A stretch of DNA of 64,000 nt from CBDCUQ01 sp965222835 (lineage in GTDB: Bacteria > Pseudomonadota > Alphaproteobacteria > Rhizobiales > Hyphomicrobiaceae), in contig CBDCUQ010000004.1 of the NCBI GenBank assembly GCA_965222835.1, positions 1-64,000 on the forward strand, in the 5' to 3' direction. The notes under the pieces were generated by a model. It saw only the letters and a list, made by a program, of their open reading frames with translations, ran no database searches and was not told the DNA's origin. How positions within the stretch are numbered: the first letter of the stretch is position 1; each line of letters starts with the position of its first letter. Position numbers and translations under genes: made by a program. This document shows, piece by piece, positions 1-8,419 of this stretch.

Positions 1-172
1 AGGTACCTGCGATCACTTTCGGCCGGATGCCCAGCTCGTCGAACGCTTCGAGCATTAAGACATGACCGAGGCCGCGCGCGCCTCCGCCGCCAAGGGCGAG
101 GCCAATGGTTGGCGGCCGGGCGAGGGCACGAGAGGCGCGGGGGGCAATGACTTTGGTTGTCGGCGTGTCCAT
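1..172 (-). CDS. Patatin-like phospholipase, N-terminal part (cut by window edge)
   Basis: Reading the minus strand from an ATG at 172 gives 57 codons running off the left edge. After about 20 residues comes IGLALGGGGARGLGH, the glycine-rich oxyanion-hole signature (GGGxRG) that opens patatin-like acyl hydrolases, and the fragment ends in VIAGT, where the family's G-x-S-x-G nucleophile elbow begins. The catalytic Ser and Asp lie outside the window. The family hydrolyses acyl esters of membrane lipids. The gene is divergent from the peptidase at 450. The family call is confident; the substrate is unknown. Confidence 0.8.
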   Translation of the reverse strand, partial: MDTPTTKVIAPRASRALARPPTIGLALGGGGARGLGHVLMLEAFDELGIRPKVIAGT

Positions 173-449
173 TCTACTCTTCCGGGTGTAAAGCAGGGTC
201 TCTCAATATGGACGTCTAATATGTGCGCGTTCGGCGCCTATTGAAAGTGGGTCAGGGCTTGGAGCGGCTGTGTCCTGGGGTTATCGGCGCGCGCAAAATG
301 CGGCGATTGAAATGGGATCCCAGGGATCTCCACCGTGCGCCTTAGTCCCCCCTCCGCCTATTCACGCGCCCTGCGAACATGCCTTGAAGTTTTGGCTCAG
401 GCTTCGCACATTGGGGTTCGATTTCCGCTGATGATCCGGAGTTACTTCC
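173..449. promoter_or_regulatory. Divergent intergenic region, patatin gene / pepF
   Basis: These 277 bases separate two genes that point away from each other, so promoters for both should lie here. I could not pick out convincing -35/-10 boxes. A short open frame at 62-244 overlaps the patatin gene on the other strand and is taken as a shadow. Confidence 0.4.
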
Positions 450-2300
450 ATGACGCTTAGACCGCGCCCGCCCGTCACATTTGCCGCCGAAGGCGGCCCG
501 CAGCCGGCGGTTGCTTTAGGGCCGATGCCGGAGTGGGATCTGTCGGACCTTTATAGTGCGCCGGATGCGCCTGAGGTTCAGCGTGACCTCGAGGCTGGAG
601 CGGTTGAAGCCCGGCGCATCAAGGAGATGTCTCAGGGCAGATTGGCTGAGCTTGCAAAGGACGGCGCTAAGCTTGCCGAACCCGTCCTTGCTTATGAAAA
701 GCTGGGGGATGTTCTCGGTAAGCTGGGCTCTTTTGCCGGGCTTCTTTATGCGGCCAATCAGGCCGATCCTCAGCGCGCGAAATTCTATGGGGACGTGTCG
801 GAGAAGCTCACACAAATCTATACCGACCTCATCTTCTTCGAGTTGGAATTGAACCAGATCGATGACGACGTCTTGGCAAAGGCCTTGGCAGTGCCGGAGC
901 TGGCAAGATTGAAGCCTTGGTTCGACGACTTGACGAAGGAAAAGCCCTTTCAGCTCGAGGAGAAGATCGAGCGGCTGTTTACCGAAAAGGGACAGACGGG
1001 ACGCGGGGCGTTTGCGCGGCTGTTCGGCGAGACGATGACTAGTCTACGATTCGATGTCGCAGGGGAAGCGGATCCACTCGCGCTTGAGCCAACGCTCAAT
1101 TTGCTGTCTGACCCCAAAGAGCCCCGACGTAAAGCGGCCGCTGAATCGCTGGCAAAGGTATTTGGCGACAATATTCGGCTCTTCACGCTCATCACCAATA
1201 CACTCGCGAAGGATATGGAGATCTCTGATCGGTGGCGCGGCTTTAAGGACGTGGCCGATAGCCGGCATTTGGCAAATCGTGTGGAAGCGCCGGTTGTCGA
1301 TGCGCTCGTGCAGAGTGTGCGAGCGGCTTATCCCAGGCTTTCGCACCGATACTATGCGCTCAAGGCCAAATGGCTCGGCAAGGGAAAGCTCTCGCATTGG
1401 GATCGCAATGCGCCTCTGCCCGATAAACCGGAACGCGTCTATACCTGGAAAGAAGCTGAGAATACCGTACTCGACGCATATGGTGCTTTTGCACCCGATA
1501 TGGCCAGTATTGCCAAACAATTCTTCGACAATCGCTGGATTGATGCACCCGTGCGCGAGGGCAAAGCGCAGGGTGCATTCTCGGCCTCGACGGTGCCCTC
1601 CGTGCATCCTTACGTGTTGATGAATTACCAAGGCAAACCGCGCGATGTCATGACGCTTGCCCATGAACTGGGACACGGTGTTCATCAATGGCTGGCGCGC
1701 GATCAAGGTCCGCTTTTGGCGCCGACACCGTTGACGCTTGCCGAGACAGCGTCTGTTTTTGGCGAGATGCTGACGTTTAAGGCGATGCTGGCTGCGACAG
1801 GCGATCGGAAGGAACGCAAGGCGATGATTGCGGGCAAGGTCGAAGATATGCTGAATACAGTCGTGCGCCAGATCGCGTTCTATACGTTTGAACGCAAGGT
1901 TCACGAAGCCCGCCGACAGGGCGAGCTTACATCCGACCAGATCAACCAATTCTGGATGGAGGTTCAGAGTGAGAGCCTGGGGCCTGCTATTGACCTCAAG
2001 CCTGGCTATGAAGTGTTTTGGAGTTATGTTCCACACTTCATCAATTCGCCATTCTACGTCTATGCGTATGCATTTGGTGATTGCCTGGTGAATTCGCTTT
2101 ATGGCCTCTATCAGGAGGCGCATCCGGGTTTTGTCACTAAGTATTTCGACATGCTGAAAGCCGGCGGGTCCAAGCATCATTCGGACATGCTAGCGCCGTT
2201 CGGACTGGATGCGCGTGACCCCGAATTCTGGAACAAGGGCCTGCTTGTCATTGAGGATATGATCTCCGAGCTCGAAGGCATGGAAGCGGGGACGAGCTGA
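450..2300 (+). CDS. pepF: M3 family oligoendopeptidase F (zinc metallopeptidase)
   Basis: A 616-residue cytosolic zinc peptidase of the thimet/oligoendopeptidase F family, which cuts short peptides during peptide turnover. The HEXXH zinc site is HELGH at residues 405-409, and the third ligand is the Glu of the following helix (ETASVFGE, about residue 432). The length fits the family (about 600). No signal peptide is present. The ATG at 450 follows a purine-rich CCGGAG. It stands alone, with about 570 gene-free bases downstream. The exact peptide specificity cannot be read from sequence. Confidence 0.93.
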   Translation: MTLRPRPPVTFAAEGGPQPAVALGPMPEWDLSDLYSAPDAPEVQRDLEAGAVEARRIKEMSQGRLAELAKDGAKLAEPVLAYEKLGDVLGKLGSFAGLLYAANQADPQRAKFYGDVSEKLTQIYTDLIFFELELNQIDDDVLAKALAVPELARLKPWFDDLTKEKPFQLEEKIERLFTEKGQTGRGAFARLFGETMTSLRFDVAGEADPLALEPTLNLLSDPKEPRRKAAAESLAKVFGDNIRLFTLITNTLAKDMEISDRWRGFKDVADSRHLANRVEAPVVDALVQSVRAAYPRLSHRYYALKAKWLGKGKLSHWDRNAPLPDKPERVYTWKEAENTVLDAYGAFAPDMASIAKQFFDNRWIDAPVREGKAQGAFSASTVPSVHPYVLMNYQGKPRDVMTLAHELGHGVHQWLARDQGPLLAPTPLTLAETASVFGEMLTFKAMLAATGDRKERKAMIAGKVEDMLNTVVRQIAFYTFERKVHEARRQGELTSDQINQFWMEVQSESLGPAIDLKPGYEVFWSYVPHFINSPFYVYAYAFGDCLVNSLYGLYQEAHPGFVTKYFDMLKAGGSKHHSDMLAPFGLDARDPEFWNKGLLVIEDMISELEGMEAGTS

Positions 2301-2871
2301 GCCAGTTGACGGGTGACCTTGCTCGTTACTATCAGTCAAGGCCCGCGGCGTACATGACAAGCTGTCTAGGTTTGGCGCGCTCGGATCATCTGATCGGCGG
2401 TTCGAGTGGTGCGCTTCTATCGGAGAGGATCCAAATTTTGTCTGGGCGCCCCCGTATCAATTTGACGTGATATCCGCCGGTATTTCTTTCGCGGCTTAAT
2501 GCCTAATTCGGGAGCAAAGCGAGGACTCTTCGGTTCCGGCCAAGCCGAGAATCGTTTCATCTTCTCAAAATTTCTACGTCCGACATGAAACGGAAAAGCC
2601 GGCCATGCGTATCTCATCAAGACGCTGGCTGAGACTTCGCCCTTGCTGACGGCGCCGTCCCTTTTTCGCCGTCAGTGGTCTGGGACCCGTGGGATCCCCT
2701 CCCCAATAACGCAAACCCACGGGTCCCACATTTTTTGTATGGGTCATGGAGCCGGATCAGCGCCGAGGATCGTAAGGTCCGCCGAATGGATTGAAGCGAA
2801 ATTCGAGCGTGTCGACCCGCAAGAGAAGTGTCGACCTTTCGGAAGTGTTTCTCTGAGTAGGAGGGAGAAGC
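2301..2871. other. Gene-poor region ending in two hairpins
   Basis: These 571 bases between pepF and the cyclase gene contain only short frames without family features. The notable content is a pair of adjacent perfect inverted repeats, the second followed by six T (2646-2736), which could end a small RNA or a long pepF mRNA. The cyclase ribosome-binding site AGGAGG is at 2859-2864. Confidence 0.5.
2646..2736 (+). terminator. Double hairpin with T-run; intrinsic terminator or sRNA 3' end
   Basis: Hairpin 1 has arms CTGACGGCG (2646-2654) and CGCCGTCAG (2667-2675). Hairpin 2 has 13-bp arms at 2681-2693 and 2716-2728 (TGGGACCCGTGGG and its complement), followed by TTTTTT at 2731-2736. It lies about 380 bases after pepF, which is far for a pepF terminator. 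Confidence 0.6.
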
Positions 2872-4242
2872 ATGTGGCGGACCTCAATCAGTGCGCTATT
2901 CGATGTGCACGCCGAAGCCAGTGACACGCGATCCGATGATGTGGCTTTTCTGCCGGCGCGCATTCGCAGCATCGTTTCTGAACAAGACCAGAAAAGCGAA
3001 CGCTTCTTGGGGCTGGTGCAACTTTCGCTAGGCTTGCTCTTTGCACTTGTCTACACGCTGGCTCCGCGTCCGCTTGATGCGAACGATATGTTTGCGCCTG
3101 TTCCCATCGCGCTTGCTGCCTTTATTGCGTTTTCCGTCGTGCGGCTGTGGTTTGTCACGCAAACGGCGGTGCGTGGCTGGTTCGTATTCCTGTCGATTTT
3201 GGTCGATACATCGCTGCTCTTGGCCCTTATCTGGTCGTTTCATATTCAGTATGGCCAGCCGGCCGCCTTTTCGCTGAAGGTGCCGACGGTCCTCTATTTA
3301 TTCGTGTTTATTGCTTTGCGGTCATTGCGGTTTGAACCACGCTATGTGTTGGCTGCGGGCGGCGCGGCTGCCGCCGGCTGGGCGGTGATTTTTTTTCTGG
3401 CACTTGGAACATCGGAACCTGGCACGGTGACGCGCAGCTATGTGGATTATCTTTCAAGCAATCGGATTCTAATCGGTGCGGAGGTCGATAAGATTTTTGT
3501 CATTCTGCTTGTCACCGGGTTGTTGGCCTATGGCGGGCGGCGCGCGCAAATGACTTTGGTGAAAGCAGTCAAGGAAGAAGCGGCGGGTAGAGAAGTAAAG
3601 CGCTTCCTTTCCGAGGGTGTGGCGGAGGCAATTTCGCAGGCTGATGCGCTTGTCGAAGCCGGATGTGCGGCGGAGCGCAACGCCGCCGTCCTGATGCTCG
3701 ATATCCGCGGGTTCACGCGCTTCTCAACGAACGTGTCACCGCAGGGCATCGTTGATATGCTGACGGGCTTTCATGCGCGTATCGTCCCTGTCATTCGTTG
3801 TAACAATGGTGTCGTGGACAAATTTCTCGGCGACGGGGTTATGGCAACTTTTGGGGCGGTGTCCCCTTCGAGATGTCCCGAGCTGGATTCGCTACGGGCT
3901 CTGGACGCGATTCTTCTCGAAGCGGCCCAGTGGAAGCGTGATCTTGCAACGCGCGGGATCGAAACGCTCGACGTCAATGGTGCCGTGGCAAGCGGGATGG
4001 TTGTGTTCGCGACGCTCGGCAGTGAAAGCCGCCTTGAGTACACGGTCATTGGTAAGGCAGTGAATCTGGCGGCCAAACTGGAGAAGCACAACAAAGTGGC
4101 CGGGAGTACGGCTCTCGTGCCAGCTGAGACGCTCGCGCGTGCCGTTTCGCAAGGCTATCGGCCACCGGCTCAACTTACGCTTCGCAAGTCCGATTTGGTT
4201 GGCGGCGTTACCGGTGCGATCGACCTTTATGCTTTTTCCTAG
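2872..4242 (+). CDS. Membrane-anchored class III adenylate/guanylate cyclase
   Basis: A 456-residue protein with about six membrane segments between residues 42 and 221 and a C-terminal cyclase homology domain from about 268. It should make cAMP or cGMP at the inner membrane. Metal-binding Asp residues are D277 (LDIRGFTRF) and D321 (DKFLGDG). K317 and T391 sit at the base-selecting positions, and the K/T pair is usual for class IIIb cyclases. N398 of the transition-state pair is present, but the partner Arg four residues on is Lys (K402, in VNLAAKLE). The ATG has a perfect AGGAGG seven bases upstream. No downstream partner gene reveals the signal it senses. Confidence 0.88.
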   Translation: MWRTSISALFDVHAEASDTRSDDVAFLPARIRSIVSEQDQKSERFLGLVQLSLGLLFALVYTLAPRPLDANDMFAPVPIALAAFIAFSVVRLWFVTQTAVRGWFVFLSILVDTSLLLALIWSFHIQYGQPAAFSLKVPTVLYLFVFIALRSLRFEPRYVLAAGGAAAAGWAVIFFLALGTSEPGTVTRSYVDYLSSNRILIGAEVDKIFVILLVTGLLAYGGRRAQMTLVKAVKEEAAGREVKRFLSEGVAEAISQADALVEAGCAAERNAAVLMLDIRGFTRFSTNVSPQGIVDMLTGFHARIVPVIRCNNGVVDKFLGDGVMATFGAVSPSRCPELDSLRALDAILLEAAQWKRDLATRGIETLDVNGAVASGMVVFATLGSESRLEYTVIGKAVNLAAKLEKHNKVAGSTALVPAETLARAVSQGYRPPAQLTLRKSDLVGGVTGAIDLYAFS

Positions 4243-4360
4243 GACCACATGTTGGTGTTCCGGGATTGTCGGTTTGAGTCCACAAACGGGATTTGATCAC
4301 GGGTGCTAAGTTCGTGCGGATGTGGTATGCCGTGGCCATTGGTTTGAGGAGGGTCGCGCC

Positions 4361-6052
4361 ATGTCAGAGTATGCCTACCTCTCCGGGGGCCGTTTTCGCC
4401 GTTTCTTCAAAATCTTCGCAGTTGCTTTTGCCCTATTCTGTGTCGTGCCGGCCGGTCCCGTAGAGGCCGGAGCCACGGATCTCTGGGACACGAAGATTTC
4501 TGTTCAGGATGAATGCCCGATTACGGGACGTGAGCAACTTGCAACGACACGGGGGATACTCCCCATCGTGGCGAGTGCTGCCGTATCACTGTTCCAGACG
4601 CTTCTGCCGAAAGCCGTCGATATCGGCCTTTCTTATGCGGCCAGTGAAGCAAAAAAGGCAGCGCGGGCCGATAATTCGATCGTTGAAGTCTCCGGACTTG
4701 GCCGGGTCGATGGCTTCTATCAACTTAGCCAAGAGGGAGACGATACGCCTCTCGGCGTTGCCAGCTACCTTGCCGACAAGTGCCTTGTTGTCGCCCGCGG
4801 CCTTTATGGCCCGCGCGAGGCTGGGTCGAGCTTTTCCGGCAAACCGTGGGAGGATCAGGCCGTTCAGACGCGCCTGGCAAGCCTGGGTCTTCGGGAGAAC
4901 CCCGGCATCTATTTGGAGGCCCGGTTCCGGGTTTCTCCGGATGGTACGCACTTCCGGATTGAACCGCTTCGCTTCTTCTTTGAGCGGCCGCTTCATGACG
5001 GCACGGAGCCGAACGAAGACTTCGATACGGCCTTTGAGTTTAAGTTTCAGGCGCCTGCAGGGGGCAGCACCAAAACGTTTGCGCTTGGCAATCTCATTTT
5101 GCGTAACGTTGTCAGAGGAGAGAACCTCAAGGAGGAGGCCCTGGCGGTGACCTCGACTGGCTGGATGCCCATTCTGCCCCGGACCTCTGAAATTACGTCT
5201 GTGGTCAATCGCGTCGCCGCTCTCTATACGCAAAAAGGGGCGCTCGCCGAGACGATTGCGAACACTGAGGAGGACGTCAAGCGTCTTGCAGCCTCATTCC
5301 AAGGTGCGCCGGAAACAGGGACCGGTTTGGATGCAAGGACACTCTTTGAGGCGGTGAAAGCACAAGCGAAGGAAGATCTCGCGAACGACATGTATGACGA
5401 CGACTACTTTGCGGCGTTTCTAGACACGCAGCCATCGACGGCAGCGACGAGCAATGTTGACGCGGCGGCGCGGGCCGCGCGTAAGCTTGAGCGGCGCAAG
5501 CAATTGCTTGCGCGCAATCGCGACCGGAAGGAGCTTCGACTGCGTCGTAATCAGGCAAAGAGTGGACTTGAGAAACTTATGCTTCTGGATGTGCAGCGCG
5601 AAGCGCTTGCCGCCGTTACGGCTGAGATTAAGGTCCTTGAATCCGATACGCCGGTGTTTGCGCCGGTCAATATTATTGTCTCAATCAAAGAGCAGATCTC
5701 CAAACCGGAAAACACGTTCCTGATGACAGCTGCTGAGATCCTGGAAGGCTCCAAAGAGGGTATCAAGCAAACGATTGCTCAGCATGTGACGCCAGAGGGC
5801 CGGGAGCAGCTCAGGCAGGCGCGGATTGCAGAATTGAGCGCGCGGGCGGATCTAGTTGTGGCGGCAATGGAAGCGCGGCGTGTGGCAGAGGAACGCGAGA
5901 TCGCTTTCGATGCGCTTCCGACCGAGGCGTCCAAAACGGAGATCCTCAATGCTAAGCACACGCTCGAAACGGCCAAGATCCGGGCCAATATTGCTGCGTT
6001 GAAGGCCGGGCTCTCACTTCCTTATCGAGATGTACACGGTTTGGCTGAGTGA
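4361..6052 (+). CDS. Exported protein of unknown function with coiled-coil segments
   Basis: I do not recognise this 563-residue protein. Residues 1-35 form an export signal: basic start (GGRFRRFFK), hydrophobic core, then PVEA, so the mature protein is probably periplasmic. The first half is mixed-composition and probably globular. After about residue 345 it becomes Ala/Arg/Glu/Lys-rich and helical (RAARKLERRKQ, VQREALAAVTAEI), likely coiled coil. The ATG at 4361 is preferred over one at 4322 because GAGGAGGG precedes it and the signal peptide then starts cleanly. It converges on another exported protein at 6224 across a very stable hairpin. Confidence 0.75.
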   Translation: MSEYAYLSGGRFRRFFKIFAVAFALFCVVPAGPVEAGATDLWDTKISVQDECPITGREQLATTRGILPIVASAAVSLFQTLLPKAVDIGLSYAASEAKKAARADNSIVEVSGLGRVDGFYQLSQEGDDTPLGVASYLADKCLVVARGLYGPREAGSSFSGKPWEDQAVQTRLASLGLRENPGIYLEARFRVSPDGTHFRIEPLRFFFERPLHDGTEPNEDFDTAFEFKFQAPAGGSTKTFALGNLILRNVVRGENLKEEALAVTSTGWMPILPRTSEITSVVNRVAALYTQKGALAETIANTEEDVKRLAASFQGAPETGTGLDARTLFEAVKAQAKEDLANDMYDDDYFAAFLDTQPSTAATSNVDAAARAARKLERRKQLLARNRDRKELRLRRNQAKSGLEKLMLLDVQREALAAVTAEIKVLESDTPVFAPVNIIVSIKEQISKPENTFLMTAAEILEGSKEGIKQTIAQHVTPEGREQLRQARIAELSARADLVVAAMEARRVAEEREIAFDALPTEASKTEILNAKHTLETAKIRANIAALKAGLSLPYRDVHGLAE

Positions 6053-6127
6053 GGCGGTCGTAGTCGCGTCGATCACGTCGCGTCACACGTTGCGCGTGCT
6101 AGAGTCTGTTATGTTCAAGCAGAACCA

Positions 6128-6189
6128 CCCGCTCCCCCACCCGGCCGCCCAATCTATCATCGTTTTGGGCGGCCGGGTGGGGGAGCGGG
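6128..6189. terminator. 25-bp perfect inverted repeat between convergent genes
   Basis: The arms at 6128-6152 and 6165-6189 are exact complements with a 12-base loop, and nearly all arm pairs are G-C. It sits midway between the stops of the genes ending at 6052 (+) and 6224 (-), where a bidirectional transcription block is expected. It has no T-run, so termination on either strand would rely on the hairpin or Rho. A member of a dispersed palindromic repeat family is an alternative. Confidence 0.6.
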
Positions 6190-6223
6190 CCGGCCAGGCG
6201 CGTCAACGTAAGTTGAGCATGCA

Positions 6224-8155
6224 CTAGCGCGGCGGCCGGCGGCGTTCGCTGAACCAGGGCCGGTACTTGGCCATTCTTACGCGTTGCGTATCTGGCGCGC
6301 GCCGTTTGCATGTGGCGGCTTCGTCGCTCCCTTCCGGCGCCCCCCAACGGTGCTCGACGCAATCGTTGATGTTGTAGGCCATCTCAAGTTTCGTAATGCG
6401 GTCCAAAACGTCCTTGAGCGTGAGTTTCCAATCCGAGCCGTCCGTGCGCTTGTAAGTAAATTCTCGGGCTGAGAGTTCGGTGGCGAGGACGCTTTCCAGC
6501 TCGGCCTTTACAGTGTCCGCGGTCTTCCCGGCCGGCATGGCGTAGCGATCGGGACGGCGGGCGATGCGTTCGGGGAATTTGCGCACGACATCGATTGCGA
6601 TCAGAAGCCGGAGGTCGCGCGCGGGTGTGGCGAAATCTTCCCATGGGCCTGTCGTCTCAAAGATTGCCGCGCCATCGGGAATGGCAACGACGCTCTTATT
6701 CTTGCGATGAAACTTGCGCCCGTTTTCAACAGACGTAACCCGCGCATTCACCTGTTCGTCGAGGGATACGATGGCTTCTTTCATGGCACGGATGGGATCG
6801 AGCGGCTCAGGCGACATGACGTCATCCATGCGGTCGTAGAAGTCCTCGATCGAAAGCTTTGATTGTTGCAGCGAGTAATCGCTGTAGTCCGGGTGTTTTG
6901 CGATCTCAGCATTGGTGAGACGCCTTAGGCCGCCGCCCTTCGCGGAAAAGATCGGCCGGAAACGTTTAAAGCCCGGACTTCCAAGCGCCGGATCTTTGGC
7001 AAATAGGAAGTTGCCGCGCCAGAAGCGCTTGCGGGCAATCGTGCCATCCGGCTGGCCGTCGACGGCAAGAAACACTCCTGCACTGTTGTCCGTTTGAGGA
7101 ACTCGCTTTGAGATCACCAGGAGGTGGCCATAAGGATCGATGTATACGGTGCCGGGGCGCAACGATTCCCGGGTGAGAGGAACAGGATAATAATCGGTGT
7201 TGTTGTCTTCTGCGGTTGTGCGGCCGTTGCCGGAATGGACGCTGTTGGCAACCGTCGTCTGGATATAGTAGCCAAATCCCTGGACGAGGTCTTTGGGTCG
7301 CTTAGAGACTCTTTTTGGTTTCGGTTTGGGTGGAGGGCTCCCGAAGAGCGTCAGAAAGCCGGGCTCGGTTTTTTTCGACTCCGGTGGTTCCGGTGGCGGT
7401 TCCTCCTTCTTTATGTTCCACCATCGGTAGCACTTCGGCGGTTTTCCGCCGCCGCCACGGGTGCACTTTGTGTATCCAAACGGCAATCCCATTTTGAATG
7501 AGAAATAGGTACGCAGGAAATAGGGAAGGTCGGCACAATCGGGCCGGATGATATGTCCGCGCTGGTCCTCGCGCCGTCCGAGGTGGTTGAAGAGAAAGTT
7601 TCGATTGCGGTCACGCAGTCCCTCGTGAAGCGCGCGCCAGGACAGCGATTCCTCGACCGGAGCATCGAAGAGTTTCTCGATCCACGCCGAGTACAGGTTT
7701 TCGTTCTCGCGGGTCCACTTGTCGCGAATGGGCCAAACGCTGCCCTTCCTGGCGCCGGGCGCCACGCCGCGTTTCTTGCGGACGACAACAGTGCGCGTGA
7801 GTTCGCTACATTCTGTGGTGGCGCCATTGCGCGTTAGCTTTGCCTGCCATTTCCCTGGCGTAGGTGATTTGACCTCGGCGTGCCAGAAGTATGGCGGGCC
7901 GCCGTTGCGCGTGCTGGATTTTGCGGCAACGGTTCCTTTGGGCGAGACCAGTGTGAATTCGCCGTAGAGGGCTTTTTCGGTCGCGAAGAGGACGCGCAAC
8001 GGTGCTTGCCGGGACGGGGCAAAGGGCGAGACGAGCACGGCAAGGCCGACTTCGTCCTCGCAGGGGTTTGCCTTCGGTTTGGCTTCCGCGGACGAACAGG
8101 TGAATGCTCCTGCCGTCAGCAGGCCAGCAGACAAAACAGAAAGAACCTTACGCAC
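6224..8155 (-). CDS. Large exported protein, possible papain-fold (NlpC/P60-like) cysteine hydrolase
   Basis: A 643-residue protein with a clear signal peptide (MRKVLSVLSAGLLTAGAF, probable cleavage after AEA near residue 25). Residues 30-125 look like a beta-rich domain. The middle holds RPDCADLPYFLR (Cys207) and, after a Pro/Lys-rich linker (about 250-290), DPYGHLLVISK (His344). A Cys at the start of a helix and a His in a beta strand after a PGTVYID-like turn is the arrangement of NlpC/P60 and CHAP cell-wall hydrolases. That reading is inference and the overall protein is unfamiliar. The C-terminal part (about 430-643) is helical and charged. No partner gene adjoins it. Confidence 0.75.
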   Translation of the reverse strand: MRKVLSVLSAGLLTAGAFTCSSAEAKPKANPCEDEVGLAVLVSPFAPSRQAPLRVLFATEKALYGEFTLVSPKGTVAAKSSTRNGGPPYFWHAEVKSPTPGKWQAKLTRNGATTECSELTRTVVVRKKRGVAPGARKGSVWPIRDKWTRENENLYSAWIEKLFDAPVEESLSWRALHEGLRDRNRNFLFNHLGRREDQRGHIIRPDCADLPYFLRTYFSFKMGLPFGYTKCTRGGGGKPPKCYRWWNIKKEEPPPEPPESKKTEPGFLTLFGSPPPKPKPKRVSKRPKDLVQGFGYYIQTTVANSVHSGNGRTTAEDNNTDYYPVPLTRESLRPGTVYIDPYGHLLVISKRVPQTDNSAGVFLAVDGQPDGTIARKRFWRGNFLFAKDPALGSPGFKRFRPIFSAKGGGLRRLTNAEIAKHPDYSDYSLQQSKLSIEDFYDRMDDVMSPEPLDPIRAMKEAIVSLDEQVNARVTSVENGRKFHRKNKSVVAIPDGAAIFETTGPWEDFATPARDLRLLIAIDVVRKFPERIARRPDRYAMPAGKTADTVKAELESVLATELSAREFTYKRTDGSDWKLTLKDVLDRITKLEMAYNINDCVEHRWGAPEGSDEAATCKRRAPDTQRVRMAKYRPWFSERRRPPR

Positions 8156-8419
8156 AGGGCTCTATCGCCTCCTGATCCGCCCTCTCAACTCATTGTAGCA
8201 ATAGTGTGAAAATATGGCTTGCACCGCAATAAAATTCGATGCCGTCCGGGGGAATTCCGCCCTTTGGACAGGCAGGATCGCGGCAAATCCAGGGGCGATG
8301 CGCCGGGGCCAATTTGCTCAAGAGGACACCAGCCACGCGGTGCTTGAGCCTGAATGAATTCGGCCCTTGGGCAGCAGATCTGTCTTCTACAACCTCGAGA
8401 GTGGTATACGTCGGGGCCT
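8156..8419. promoter_or_regulatory. Divergent promoter region
   Basis: These 264 bases separate the exported-protein gene (start at 8155 on the minus strand) from the methyltransferase gene (start at 8420). Both promoters should be here. The stretch around 8195-8230 is the most AT-rich part. No operator-like repeat was seen. Confidence 0.35.

Noticed and set aside
1044..2180. 378-codon minus-strand open frame inside pepF
   Set aside because: It is antisense to a clear peptidase, lacks family motifs, and its composition (many His, Arg, Cys) is that of a reverse-frame shadow.
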